DNA from: Prevotella sp. | Lineage (GTDB): Bacteria > Bacteroidota > Bacteroidia > Bacteroidales > Bacteroidaceae | DNA length: 46,219 nucleotides | Direction of reading: 5' to 3' | Assembly (NCBI GenBank): GCA_022641735.1 | Contig: JALCDQ010000014.1 | Coordinates: forward strand, 1 to 46,219 | Shown here: in pieces, positions 38,093 through 46,219 of the stretch | How the letters are laid out: every line of letters begins with the position of its first letter | How positions within the stretch are numbered: the first letter of the stretch is position 1 | Program-made: the position numbers and the translations under genes | Notes under the pieces: model-generated | Databases searched by the model: none | What the model was told of the DNA's origin: nothing | Seen by the model: only the letters and a program-made list of their open reading frames with translations

Positions 38093-38126
38093 ATACTCTT
38101 ATTAATTCGATGGCTTGAAAACGTCT

Positions 38127-39731
38127 TTATTTCATCTGTGTGTCCTTTTCATAATCACAACTGACGGATACTGACGTTTTCTTTGTTGCCTTTACCAAGA
38201 TATGTTTGAATAGTTCCGGCTTGACGCCAGTCACACTATAATGGGCAATGAGTGAGTCTATCTGTTGATTTAGGACGGCAGAAGTGAAGCAAAAAGCATA
38301 GTTCTGTCCAGGAGGAGTAAACTCCAAGGCCTGTAATTGGCCGCCTCTCCAACAGAAATCTGAATTCGTTGACAGATGTCCGATATGACAACCAGCACAC
38401 AAATATACATCTTGCATGCCTTTAACAGACAGCCAAGGAGTAGATAAATCATATAAATTCAGATTATATACATTATCATTGACTCTATTGGTCTTTACTT
38501 CCTTTAAGCCTTCCGGCACCGTAATATCTATTGATACCGGCTGTAAGGCAGTTGTTTTGCTGTTAGCCTTCAAAACAGAATTATCACTTTCCCCTGCCAT
38601 ATCTGCGTTTGATTCTGAAACACGGGTAAGTGCATCCTGCAATTTATTGGCATCTTCAATCCTCACTATCAGTTTCCCGTCCTTCAGCTCATAACTGAAC
38701 ATCTCCTTATCCATGCGGATGGAGAAGCCCTGATGCGGCTTTGCCTGTCGGACATTCACATCGATGGCTCCACTATAAAAAGTTGTATCCTGCAGCAGTT
38801 CTATCTCCTGTACGGGCTTGATGGTTTCCGTTACATAGTGAGGCTTCACTATCCCCTGTTCCTGAAACAATCCTTGATTCATGAAAAGATTGGTAAAAAG
38901 GAAGAAGAAGTAACTCACCACAAGAAAGATAATTGCCAAAACCGAAGCCGTAAGCTTACGTCCGCGGAAATAAGGAGTCACCACGTCGAGTTCACTGAAC
39001 CGCCGATAAGACAGCCACCAGCAAAAGATTGCCGACAAGGAGAGGTAAATGGCAGTAACGATTTGCCCTTTTTGAAGTCTCTCAAAGAACCAAGCCACAT
39101 CCGCCAAGCCGAACATAAAGACCACGTAAACTATGATGAGGGCGAGTAAAGTGCCGATGAGCGGCTTGCGCACAAAGAGCAATCCGCCTAATCCGAACAG
39201 TGAGGTAAAGAAGAGATAATAAGCCCACACAGGCACACTTTTCGTTCCGAAGAAGAGCCCCAGCGTTTCCTCTATGTCAAGAGGCTTCACAAAAGGCAGG
39301 GAACCATATATCAGACAGCGCAGCAGGTCTATCGCATAGTCAATCACAAGGGCAACTATCACCACGAGAATCATTTGAATCACGAAGCGAGCCAGCCAGT
39401 TTTCGAGTTTTGAAACAGGCACCTTGAGCTGGTTAATTCTGCCTCCCTTGCTACCAAGATTATATCCCATGCGGCTTGCAGAGATACATCCCACCCCGAA
39501 AAGCACGATGAAAAAGAGCACTTCCGGTACATAAATGTCACTATTGGGGACATTCATAGGAGACGTAGGTCCACTGAAATACCAGCTATAACACGTATAA
39601 GAGGCCACCAACATGATGAGAAGCAGAAGCACCGTGACGATTATCGTGGTTATCAACAGGCTCCGGCGACGCTCAGCGAGCAGCATTTTCAGATAACCCG
39701 AAAAGCGTTTGAATGAGAATGTATTGTTCAT
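38127..39731 (-). CDS. ABC transporter permease-like membrane protein with periplasmic domain
   Basis: A 534-aa protein. The N-terminal half has about seven TM segments (for example LLITTIIVTVLLLLIMLV, VLFFIVLFGVGCISA, ASVLAIIFLVVSYFFFLFTNLF). From about residue 300 a roughly 230-residue beta-rich domain lies outside the membrane (YSGAIDVNVRQAKPHQGFSIRMDKEMFSYELKDGKLIVRIED), resembling adhesin-like repeat folds in outline. It is a longer paralogue of the permease at 12510-13265. It overlaps its ATPase by 4 bp. The substrate is unknown. Confidence 0.75.
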   Translation of the reverse strand: MNNTFSFKRFSGYLKMLLAERRRSLLITTIIVTVLLLLIMLVASYTCYSWYFSGPTSPMNVPNSDIYVPEVLFFIVLFGVGCISASRMGYNLGSKGGRINQLKVPVSKLENWLARFVIQMILVVIVALVIDYAIDLLRCLIYGSLPFVKPLDIEETLGLFFGTKSVPVWAYYLFFTSLFGLGGLLFVRKPLIGTLLALIIVYVVFMFGLADVAWFFERLQKGQIVTAIYLSLSAIFCWWLSYRRFSELDVVTPYFRGRKLTASVLAIIFLVVSYFFFLFTNLFMNQGLFQEQGIVKPHYVTETIKPVQEIELLQDTTFYSGAIDVNVRQAKPHQGFSIRMDKEMFSYELKDGKLIVRIEDANKLQDALTRVSESNADMAGESDNSVLKANSKTTALQPVSIDITVPEGLKEVKTNRVNDNVYNLNLYDLSTPWLSVKGMQDVYLCAGCHIGHLSTNSDFCWRGGQLQALEFTPPGQNYAFCFTSAVLNQQIDSLIAHYSVTGVKPELFKHILVKATKKTSVSVSCDYEKDTQMK

Positions 39732-40447
39732 TCGGCTGCCTCCTTTCCGTCTTTTGCCAAGGTACTGGTAAAGAATTTCTCCAAGTCGAGTTCACCTCCG
39801 CCGCTAATCTCAGCCGTACTCTTGTCGGCAATAATCTTGCTATCGGAGAGCATAAGCACATGGTCTATCACCTGCTCAACGTCCTTTACCTGATGCGTAC
39901 TGATAACGAAAGTGGTGTCGGGAGTGATGCCCATGCGGATAAACTTTCGGAATTGCTCCTTTCCGGGAATGTCAAGACCGTTGGTAGGCTCGTCCATCAG
40001 CAGCACATGCGTATGTATTGCCATGGCAAAACTCATGAATACTTTCTTCTTCTGACCCAATGACAGGGCATTGAGATGCACGTCTTCTGTCATATTGAAG
40101 CATTGCAGATAGGTCTTCATGTCGGCTTCCGAGAAGTTAGGATAGAAGATTCGCTGCGTGCGGATGTATTGAGAGAGCAGCACGGGAGGCAACTCGAATT
40201 CGTCGGGCACTAAGTAGATGTCCTGCTGCGATACAGGTTTACGCTGGCGCACATTGACTCCGTCGAGCTTCACTTGCCCCTTTTGCGGGGTCAGCAAACC
40301 ACTCATCATATATAATAAGGTGGATTTTCCGCTTCCGTTCAATCCCAAAAGACCATAGATAAGGCCCGGCTTCAACTCCAAGGAGAAATTGCTGAGCACG
40401 GTGTGTTGACGACTATAGCCAAAAGTAAGATTATCGATTTGAATCAT
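39728..40447 (-). CDS. ABC transporter ATP-binding protein
   Basis: A 239-aa ATPase: Walker A GLNGSGKST, signature LSLGQKKKV, Walker B LLMDEPTNGLD, H-loop ISTHQ. It closely resembles the ATPase at 13269-14090, including the YLVPDEFELPP segment and the unusual QKKKV signature. First gene of a five-gene minus-strand run down to the esterase. No GntR regulator accompanies this copy. Confidence 0.92.
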   Translation of the reverse strand: MIQIDNLTFGYSRQHTVLSNFSLELKPGLIYGLLGLNGSGKSTLLYMMSGLLTPQKGQVKLDGVNVRQRKPVSQQDIYLVPDEFELPPVLLSQYIRTQRIFYPNFSEADMKTYLQCFNMTEDVHLNALSLGQKKKVFMSFAMAIHTHVLLMDEPTNGLDIPGKEQFRKFIRMGITPDTTFVISTHQVKDVEQVIDHVLMLSDSKIIADKSTAEISGGGELDLEKFFTSTLAKDGKEAAE

Positions 40448-40470
40448 GTCAGATATTTTGTTTCACCCTG

Positions 40471-40502
40471 CAAATATACAACATTTCTGCTTACATTCCA
40501 AA
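40471..40502 (-). promoter_or_regulatory. Promoter of the ABC/acyltransferase/esterase operon
   Basis: On the minus strand TTTG (40499-40502), 20 nt, TATATTTG (40471-40478), 23 nt before the ATPase ATG. No inverted repeat like that at 14114-14135 is present. Confidence 0.8.
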
Positions 40503-40664
40503 TTTAAGTGCCCGTCAAACCTCGTTTTCCGGATTTCCGACTGTTAAACTTTCATAAGGAAACGCCTCTCGTTGCCCGAAAACGAAAGCCTTTGGAGGAT
40601 GGATTTATACTCCCGAAAAGGCAATTTTTATCTGCTTGAAAATCAAGCAATTAGAGAGGGCTTT

Positions 40665-40749
40665 GTAAAAGGTTATTGTTTACGTTGTAAAAGGTTATTG
40701 TTTACACGGTAAAAGGTTACTGTTTACATGGTAAAAGACCGTTGTCTAT
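40665..40749. repeat. 22-nt palindromic tandem array G (4 units)
   Basis: Four 19-nt units start at 40665, 40687, 40709 and 40731, with spacers GTT, ACG and ATG. Units 1 and 2 are GTAAAAGGTTATTGTTTAC, whose left arm is of the GTAAAAGG type and right arm of the TTGTTTAC type, so symmetry is imperfect. The 40448-40774 gap also holds the ABC promoter and a small hairpin TGCTTGA/TCAAGCA (40633-40649). Confidence 0.88.
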
Positions 40750-40774
40750 AATTCAGATGATTATCTTCTGCTTT

Positions 40775-41578
40775 TCAATCCTTCAAAATCGAGTGCATCC
40801 AAGTCAAGAAGAGGCGCATCCAAGAGATAGCTTCCTTTGAGGTCTTACCGGCAGTAGTGCCGAAACCATGCCCTCCTTTGGCAAACTCATAATAAACGTG
40901 CGGCTTGCCGAGAGCCGTCAACGCGCTGTCCATCAGTTCGGCATTATGCGGCGGAACGATGGGGTCGTCCTTGCAATTCATGAGAAATACGGGGCAGCCT
41001 ATCCGTTGCGCATGGCGCTCCATGGAGAGAGAATCGCAGAGCGCAGCGTCTTTCCACCGCCTTTCGCCCAGCAAACCACGTCGGGAACGATGATGCACAG
41101 CCGGATGGCTCATCGTCACCACGGGGTAAATAGGCGCAATGAAGTCGGGCGCAACATCACGCGGAGCATATTCGGCAGCCGTCAAAACGAGGTGTCCTCC
41201 TGCCGAAAAGCCCATCGCACCCACGTGCCGATAGCCCTTTGCCCTGACCTTTCGGAGGGCTTTCTCCAACATCTGCAACTGGTCGGGATATTGATTGCCG
41301 CGATAAAACCACCTTGTATGCCATGCGAAAGCTGCCCATCCGGCAGTGGGATAATAGAGCACATAAGCCGCAATGCCGTTGCGGCAGAGCCATTCAGCCA
41401 CCTCCGAGCCTTCGGTCTTTCGGCTCAACCAGCAGTAACTGCCGCCCGGACATACGATGACAGCCGTCTTTGCAGCTTTTTCCGGCAGATATTCCTCCAG
41501 CTTTTGAGCCTTCGCAACCATGCAGCCACAAAGCAGAAGCAAGGCCATCAGCCCTTTAAGGCATCGCATCATACGCAT
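40775..41578 (-). CDS. Secreted alpha/beta hydrolase (acetylesterase-like)
   Basis: A 267-aa protein with an N-terminal signal (MRMMRCLKGLMALLLLCGC, possible lipobox LCGC at Cys19, or cleavage after AKA). The oxyanion-hole region CPGGSY (43-48), nucleophile Ser125 in GFSAGG, acid Asp204/205 in KDDPIVPP and His237 in GGHGFG form a full catalytic set typical of acetyl-xylan-esterase/lipase-like hydrolases. It overlaps the next gene upstream by 23 bp, tying it to the pigment/lipid cluster. The substrate is unknown. Confidence 0.85.
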   Translation of the reverse strand: MRMMRCLKGLMALLLLCGCMVAKAQKLEEYLPEKAAKTAVIVCPGGSYCWLSRKTEGSEVAEWLCRNGIAAYVLYYPTAGWAAFAWHTRWFYRGNQYPDQLQMLEKALRKVRAKGYRHVGAMGFSAGGHLVLTAAEYAPRDVAPDFIAPIYPVVTMSHPAVHHRSRRGLLGERRWKDAALCDSLSMERHAQRIGCPVFLMNCKDDPIVPPHNAELMDSALTALGKPHVYYEFAKGGHGFGTTAGKTSKEAISWMRLFLTWMHSILKD

Positions 41579-43064
41579 TGATTTTATCCACTATCTTGTT
41601 GATGCCCACGATGGCCTCAGCCGTATTGATGGCCGTGAGCGGCACTCCACAGAATCCATGCAGGTTCACGTTCTGCCCGGTCATATACAGATTGCGCACC
41701 TTTGTATAGACAGGCACCTGACTTTCGGCTATGTTTTCGCAGTCTTTATGCAGTCCATAGAGAGCCCCCTCGGGTTCATTATAGTAGTCGCGAATGGTCA
41801 GAGGCGACGAAGCGAATATCGTGTCGCAGCGCTCCCGAAAGCCCGGATAGAGCAATTCCATCTTTGCCAACACCTTATCTATATGCTGTTGTTTCCATGC
41901 CTCATATTCCTCGCCTCGCTTTCCGGTGAAGGTGTCGGCAAACTTTGCACATGCCGAATAAGGCATAATGCTGTTGATAATCATCTTGGTGGCAAACTCG
42001 CCCTGCTCTTTCTCACACGGTGTCATATAGAGAAAGCCACGAGGGAAGTCCCTGGCATCGTATTCATCATAGTGCCACACCATGCCATAATCACTCTGAT
42101 AATAACAAGTATGGTTGATGAAAGGGAAAGAATGGGGCTTGAAAATCACGTAAACGCAGAAAGAACTGTAGCTGTTGGAGGCCTCCTGAATGCGTGTCCG
42201 ATAAGCTCGGGAGAACGCTTTGGAGTCCGTCATCTGCAACATCACGGCGGGATGAATGGCCGCAATAAACTTATCTGCCGTATAGGTGTTGCCCTTTTGG
42301 GTGTGCACAGCCGTCATCACCCTATCCTCAAGGTCGATTTTCACTACTTTCTCACCGCCAAGCACCTTGCCTCCCGCCTTCTCAATCAAGGCTTTCAACG
42401 CATCTGCCATCTGCTGACTGTTGCCCGCAAAACGGCTGGGGCCATTGATGTAGAGCACGTTTATCAAGGCATGAATATAAGCAGGCGTGTGGCCTTCATA
42501 GCCTCCGAACATCGGATTCATATACGACAGAATGTCGCGGAGCTTCTGATTATGGATATAATAAGCCACCAACTGGTCGGCAGGCCATAAGAATTCAGGC
42601 CGATGACTATAGATGTGGTCATTGCCGGTGCGCAGGTAAAAGAAGTCTATCTCATCCACGATGCCATAAAGGGCATCAACGTATTGCCGGATTCCCTCGG
42701 CCTCGGAAGGGAACAACTGCTGAAAATAAGCCGTGAAAGCGTCCTTTCCTTCGGGTATATAATAGGTCTTTCCATCCGAAAGATAGGTTATCTGATCCAT
42801 GCAGTCATGGTCAACATCACGGATATCCATCTGTTCCATAATGCCCAGATAACGGCATATCTTATAGATGGAACCACCTTTTCGGATGCCCCCGAGCAAG
42901 TGCATGCCCGACTCGAAACCAATGCCCTTGCGATAGAAAGTCTGCAATCCGCCTCCTATCTGCGTATTTTTCTCCAACACAGTGACCTCATAGCCCTCCT
43001 TGGCAAGCAATGCGCCTGTGAAAAGACCACCCAGTCCACCGCCTATAATGATGATTCTAGCCAT
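41556..43064 (-). CDS. CrtI/phytoene-desaturase-like FAD oxidoreductase, copy 1
   Basis: A 502-aa flavoprotein. The N-terminal dinucleotide motif is IIIIGGGLGGLFTGALLAKEGYEVTVLEK, followed by GGGLQTFYRKGIGFESGMHLLGG. The C-terminal FAD signature is NLYMTGQNVNLHGFCGVPLTAINTAEAI. Related to carotenoid desaturases and retinol saturases. It overlaps its paralogue by 8 bp. In aryl-polyene/resorcinol-type clusters of Bacteroidetes such enzymes are inferred to modify the polyene or aryl head; no carotenoid genes are visible. Confidence 0.88.
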   Translation of the reverse strand: MARIIIIGGGLGGLFTGALLAKEGYEVTVLEKNTQIGGGLQTFYRKGIGFESGMHLLGGIRKGGSIYKICRYLGIMEQMDIRDVDHDCMDQITYLSDGKTYYIPEGKDAFTAYFQQLFPSEAEGIRQYVDALYGIVDEIDFFYLRTGNDHIYSHRPEFLWPADQLVAYYIHNQKLRDILSYMNPMFGGYEGHTPAYIHALINVLYINGPSRFAGNSQQMADALKALIEKAGGKVLGGEKVVKIDLEDRVMTAVHTQKGNTYTADKFIAAIHPAVMLQMTDSKAFSRAYRTRIQEASNSYSSFCVYVIFKPHSFPFINHTCYYQSDYGMVWHYDEYDARDFPRGFLYMTPCEKEQGEFATKMIINSIMPYSACAKFADTFTGKRGEEYEAWKQQHIDKVLAKMELLYPGFRERCDTIFASSPLTIRDYYNEPEGALYGLHKDCENIAESQVPVYTKVRNLYMTGQNVNLHGFCGVPLTAINTAEAIVGINKIVDKINAYDAMP

Positions 43065-44535
43065 TTACAATCTGATTAAATATCTTCTCACTCGTAAGGA
43101 TTTCCCCACAAGTTACCATCGTTCCGACCAGTACACCGAGGATTCCATGCGAGTTGATGTTCTGTCCGGTCAGCAAGAGATTCGGTATTTTGGTACGGTG
43201 ATGCACACGGGCAGCCGCACCTAAGTTGATGTCCTTGGCGATGCCATACATCGAACCGCCTTCCGTTCCGGTATAATCATAATAGGTGAGAGGCGTACTT
43301 GTATAGTATTCCGAGATGCTTTCACGAAGGCTGGGGAACTCTTTTGCCACCGCATCCAACAGTTTTTCAGCATGCTGACGCTTGAATTCCTCATAGTCAG
43401 AGCCACGCTTTCCAACGGCTGTTCCTTGCCATTGAGCCACGTCTTCCATGCGCATATAAGACAGGATGACCCCGCTCTTCGCCCACTGCTGCCGCTCTTC
43501 ATCGCAGAAATGCATGTAGAGATAGCCCTTCGGCCAGTCTTTCGGGGTGTAATTCTCACAATCCCAAGGTGACTCCTGAGCGTATCCATAGAAGTTATAG
43601 TTCATATAAGGCATGGCTTCGGGCTTGAAATGGAGATACACCGAGAAGCCTCCTACGGTATTGGGCAAGGCTTCTATGCGCTTGCGATACGCCGGTCGGA
43701 GCAGTGGAGAATGAACCATTTCCACCGTACGAGCGGGATGTGCATCGGAAATCACAATGTCCGCATCATAATGGGAGCCGTCTTCACAGGTGACACCAGT
43801 GGCGTGGGTGTCGTCACAATCTATGCTTTTGACCTTCTTGCAGACAATGACCTCCGCGCCATATTTAGTCAATGTCGTCATCAAAGAGCGTGCGATATGG
43901 TCGCTTCCACCGATAACACGATAGGCACTTTGATTATAAAAGTCCATCACAAAGGCATAAGTGGAGAACGGAGTCTTGTCTTTTTCCGCCGCATACAATG
44001 GCAGATTGCCCACCACAACACGCTGAAGCACAGGGTCGGTGATGACTTCCTCCACCACATCATTGATGCTCCGCAACTGGTATTGGGTACTGAGAGCCGT
44101 CTCTGTATGCTTCAAAGAGTGCAGAGAAGATGCTCCCGCAACCCCCTCAACGATATCGCAAAGGTGCTCCAAGTTGACTTTCTGGTCAGGAAAAGAGGCT
44201 GACAAACGCTCTATAAAACGTTTTCTTCCCGTGGCAAAGGGATATTTCTTGCCCTTCAAGGATATCACTTCATAAGCCTCGGTATCGAGTTGTGACAGGC
44301 GCACATCCACTTCCAAATAATGCAAAAGCCGTTGCAAGGTCTGTCCTTTAGCAGCAGAGCCGATGAAATGCATGCCTGTCTCAAACTTGGCTCCATTGCG
44401 TTCAAAGCACTGAAGACAGCCTCCTGCCTGATGGTCTTGCTCTAAAATGGTGACCTGATACCCGTTTTTGGCAAGGATAACACCACAGGAGAGCCCTCCC
44501 AAACCGCTTCCGATAATGACTACTCGCTGTTTCAT
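43057..44535 (-). CDS. CrtI/phytoene-desaturase-like FAD oxidoreductase, copy 2
   Basis: A 492-aa paralogue of the previous gene product. It has VVIIGSGLGGLSCGVILAKNGYQVTILEQ, then GGCLQCFERNGAKFETGMHFIGS, and ends with NLLLTGQNINSHGILGVLVGTMVTCGEIL. The two copies align over their length but differ at many positions, so the duplication is old and the pair may act in sequence or as a heteromer. It overlaps the MMPL-acyltransferase gene by 4 bp. Confidence 0.88.
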   Translation of the reverse strand: MKQRVVIIGSGLGGLSCGVILAKNGYQVTILEQDHQAGGCLQCFERNGAKFETGMHFIGSAAKGQTLQRLLHYLEVDVRLSQLDTEAYEVISLKGKKYPFATGRKRFIERLSASFPDQKVNLEHLCDIVEGVAGASSLHSLKHTETALSTQYQLRSINDVVEEVITDPVLQRVVVGNLPLYAAEKDKTPFSTYAFVMDFYNQSAYRVIGGSDHIARSLMTTLTKYGAEVIVCKKVKSIDCDDTHATGVTCEDGSHYDADIVISDAHPARTVEMVHSPLLRPAYRKRIEALPNTVGGFSVYLHFKPEAMPYMNYNFYGYAQESPWDCENYTPKDWPKGYLYMHFCDEERQQWAKSGVILSYMRMEDVAQWQGTAVGKRGSDYEEFKRQHAEKLLDAVAKEFPSLRESISEYYTSTPLTYYDYTGTEGGSMYGIAKDINLGAAARVHHRTKIPNLLLTGQNINSHGILGVLVGTMVTCGEILTSEKIFNQIVNG

Positions 44536-46219
44536 TTGAAGTCCCCCTTATACATTTGCTCATATTTCCGATAGGGTTTCCAGTACTCCTCGTCCTCTAA
44601 TTGCTGGCAAAGAGCGGCATAATGCTCCTTATAATACTGGCGTATCTGATGCGTAAAACGCCTGTCTTGCTCGTTGGCATCCACGGATGGGTCGGCTGTT
44701 AACGGAATCCGCTCTCCCACTTCCATATAGATAGACCCCTCACGAAGCATGAAATCGCGCTTCGGAAGCGCATGTCCAGCCCCATGAAGGAATACCGGAA
44801 GAATGTCAGTCTGCAACTCTCTGGCGAGATAAAAAGCGCCTTTATGGAAACGAAGTATCGAGCAATCCTCGCTGCGAGTGCCTTCCGGAAAGACGCAAAT
44901 GCTGTAGCCACGCTCGTAAAGGTCACGCAATCGGGGCATATTCTGCTCGATTCCATCGCTCACAGGATAGAATTCAGCCCGATGAATGACGGCTCCATAG
45001 AAGGGATTATGCCATACCCAATCGTTCGTAACAAAGACTATTTTAGGGGATAACTGCAACAGACACATCAGGTCGAAATGGCTCTGATGATTGCAGACAA
45101 TGACTGCCGGCTTATCTAAAAAGTCCTTTTCAGCAGGGATTTTCTGACTGTATTTCACGCCGGGAACATGTCGGATGATGAAAGCCGACATCCTTTGAAT
45201 GAGCCGATGATAACGGAGTTTCTTCTCCTCAGTGGTCTTTCCGAAATGGAAATACAGCCAAGTATAAGGCAACATGAAGCAATACATGATGCCGAGGAAC
45301 ACCAACAGGGAGTAAACGGAATAAGCCAAACGCTTCAAAGTGACAGGTACAGCCCGCCGCTTGCTGTTCTTCATCGTCATCCAATGGAACACCAAAGGCG
45401 GCAGATAATAAGCCATCACCACCACAGTAATCATTCCTATCACCGTCACTGCGCCCAAAGAGCGCAAAGCGGGATGTTTGGCAAAGACCAGACAACCGAT
45501 GCCGATGAACATCAGAATGGCCGAGAACACCACGGAATTCTTGTAAGAGCCGAGTCTTTTCTTGCCCGTTGCATACTCATACATCAACCCTTCGGTGATG
45601 AATATCGTGTAATCATCGCCTTGACCGAAGATAAATGTGGCAAGAATGATGTTTACAATGTTGAATTGTATCCCGAAAACCTGCATCAAACCGAGTATCC
45701 ATATCCACGAAACGGCCAACGGCAGGAAGGACAGCAACGACAGTTCGAGACTTCCAAAGGAAACCCAAAGAAAGAAAAAGACGACAAATCCGCAAACGAA
45801 ACCGATGTAATTGAAGGAATTATTCAGGACTTTCACCAGCTGATTGCTGATATCCTTGCTGCTGAAAGCTAAGGAAACGGCCTGCTTGACCTTGTCTTCG
45901 GCAGAGGTATAGACATAATTCACGATTTTCACTCCCGACTTATCATGCAGGATAAAGTTAGCCCCCAGTTGCTCATAAACGGGTTTAAAATAGGCTGTCG
46001 ACTGCTTTTTATAGAGATGATTGAACAGATTTAAATAGGCGGAAAAGGCCTCTGAGGAGAAGCCAAACTGCTTGCAAACCCCGTTGAAAGTATTTGAATA
46101 ATTGGCAAGATAACGTTGTGAAAAATCCTTCCAATGACTCAATCGGGCGTCTTGTGTCTTTTCCGACATCAGAAAAGCCCCTATCCCCTTGACCTCACTG
46201 ATAGAATCAACGCCCTTCA
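44532..46219 (-). CDS. MMPL/RND exporter fused to a PlsC-type acyltransferase (5' end outside the window)
   Basis: The frame stays open to the right edge (upstream of the Met at 46169 it reads KGVDSISEVKGIGAFL), so this is the C-terminal part of a larger protein. The visible part has an extracytoplasmic loop, then an RND half with about six TM segments and the proton-relay-like GQGDDYTIF. After a further TM pair comes a lysophospholipid acyltransferase domain with NHQSHFD (His-x4-Asp) and FPEGTRS. Such fusions occur in aryl-polyene/flexirubin clusters, where they are thought to move and attach the polyene to a lipid carrier. Confidence 0.87.
   Translation of the reverse strand, partial: KGVDSISEVKGIGAFLMSEKTQDARLSHWKDFSQRYLANYSNTFNGVCKQFGFSSEAFSAYLNLFNHLYKKQSTAYFKPVYEQLGANFILHDKSGVKIVNYVYTSAEDKVKQAVSLAFSSKDISNQLVKVLNNSFNYIGFVCGFVVFFFLWVSFGSLELSLLSFLPLAVSWIWILGLMQVFGIQFNIVNIILATFIFGQGDDYTIFITEGLMYEYATGKKRLGSYKNSVVFSAILMFIGIGCLVFAKHPALRSLGAVTVIGMITVVVMAYYLPPLVFHWMTMKNSKRRAVPVTLKRLAYSVYSLLVFLGIMYCFMLPYTWLYFHFGKTTEEKKLRYHRLIQRMSAFIIRHVPGVKYSQKIPAEKDFLDKPAVIVCNHQSHFDLMCLLQLSPKIVFVTNDWVWHNPFYGAVIHRAEFYPVSDGIEQNMPRLRDLYERGYSICVFPEGTRSEDCSILRFHKGAFYLARELQTDILPVFLHGAGHALPKRDFMLREGSIYMEVGERIPLTADPSVDANEQDRRFTHQIRQYYKEHYAALCQQLEDEEYWKPYRKYEQMYKGDFK

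Overview
The window looks like a chromosomal segment of a Prevotella-like member of the Bacteroidales. The evidence is: promoters of the Bacteroidetes type (TTTG, about 20 nt, TAnnTTTG), almost no Shine-Dalgarno sites, a FeoA-FeoB fusion, a secA with the family's inserts and zinc tail, DUF4105 next to secA, GldE/LptC/PpiD-type neighbours, and anaerobic nrdDG with no aerobic reductase in view. No phage, insertion sequence, integrase or CRISPR array is visible. The content is mostly core housekeeping.

Layout, left to right. 1-191: the promoter and leader of a probable rRNA operon pointing left off the window. 381-2421: an ECF sigma factor, a one-TM anti-sigma-like protein and a secreted protein of unknown function. 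2706-5018 (-): penicillin-binding protein 1A. 5134-7850 (+): pyrB, pyrI, glyA. 8250-11145 (-): rarA, a D-2-hydroxyacid dehydrogenase and a TRIC/UPF0126 membrane protein. 11253-12095 (+): an unknown protein with a very acidic tail. 12169-14090 (-): ABC ATPase, membrane protein and a GntR repressor with a likely operator at its own promoter. 14657-20152 (-): envelope genes (beta-barrel protein, lptC, gldE-like, PpiD-like). 20276-22857 (+): DUF4105 protein and a phosphatase-fold protein that seems to lack its catalytic residues. 23136-27185: secA and a lone ABC ATPase. 27288-31143: feoAB, sdaA and a 53-aa Cys-rich membrane protein. 31211-31281: tRNA-Cys. 31588-34813 (-): nrdD, nrdG and a LuxR-type regulator with a degenerate receiver. 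35503-35574: a candidate small RNA. 35616-40447 (-): ABC ATPase, permease, acyltransferase, CE1-like esterase. 40775 to the right edge (-): alpha/beta hydrolase, two CrtI-like oxidoreductases and an MMPL-acyltransferase fusion, resembling one end of an aryl-polyene/flexirubin-type cluster.

The most unusual structure is not a gene. Seven intergenic regions each carry an array of 19-nt near-palindromes (form GTAAA...TTTAC) separated by exactly 3 nt, giving a strict 22-nt period. The arrays hold 4, 4, 8, 4, 4, 6 and 4 units: always an even number, and five of the seven are exactly 85 bp long. Sequences are largely alike within an array but differ between arrays while keeping the same spacing and symmetry. 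They lie between transcription units, usually beyond a visible terminator hairpin, and fill nearly every large gap between genes. I do not recognise this family. It is the best candidate here for an undescribed system: a two-helical-turn operator array, a chromosome-organising site, or a dispersed non-coding element.
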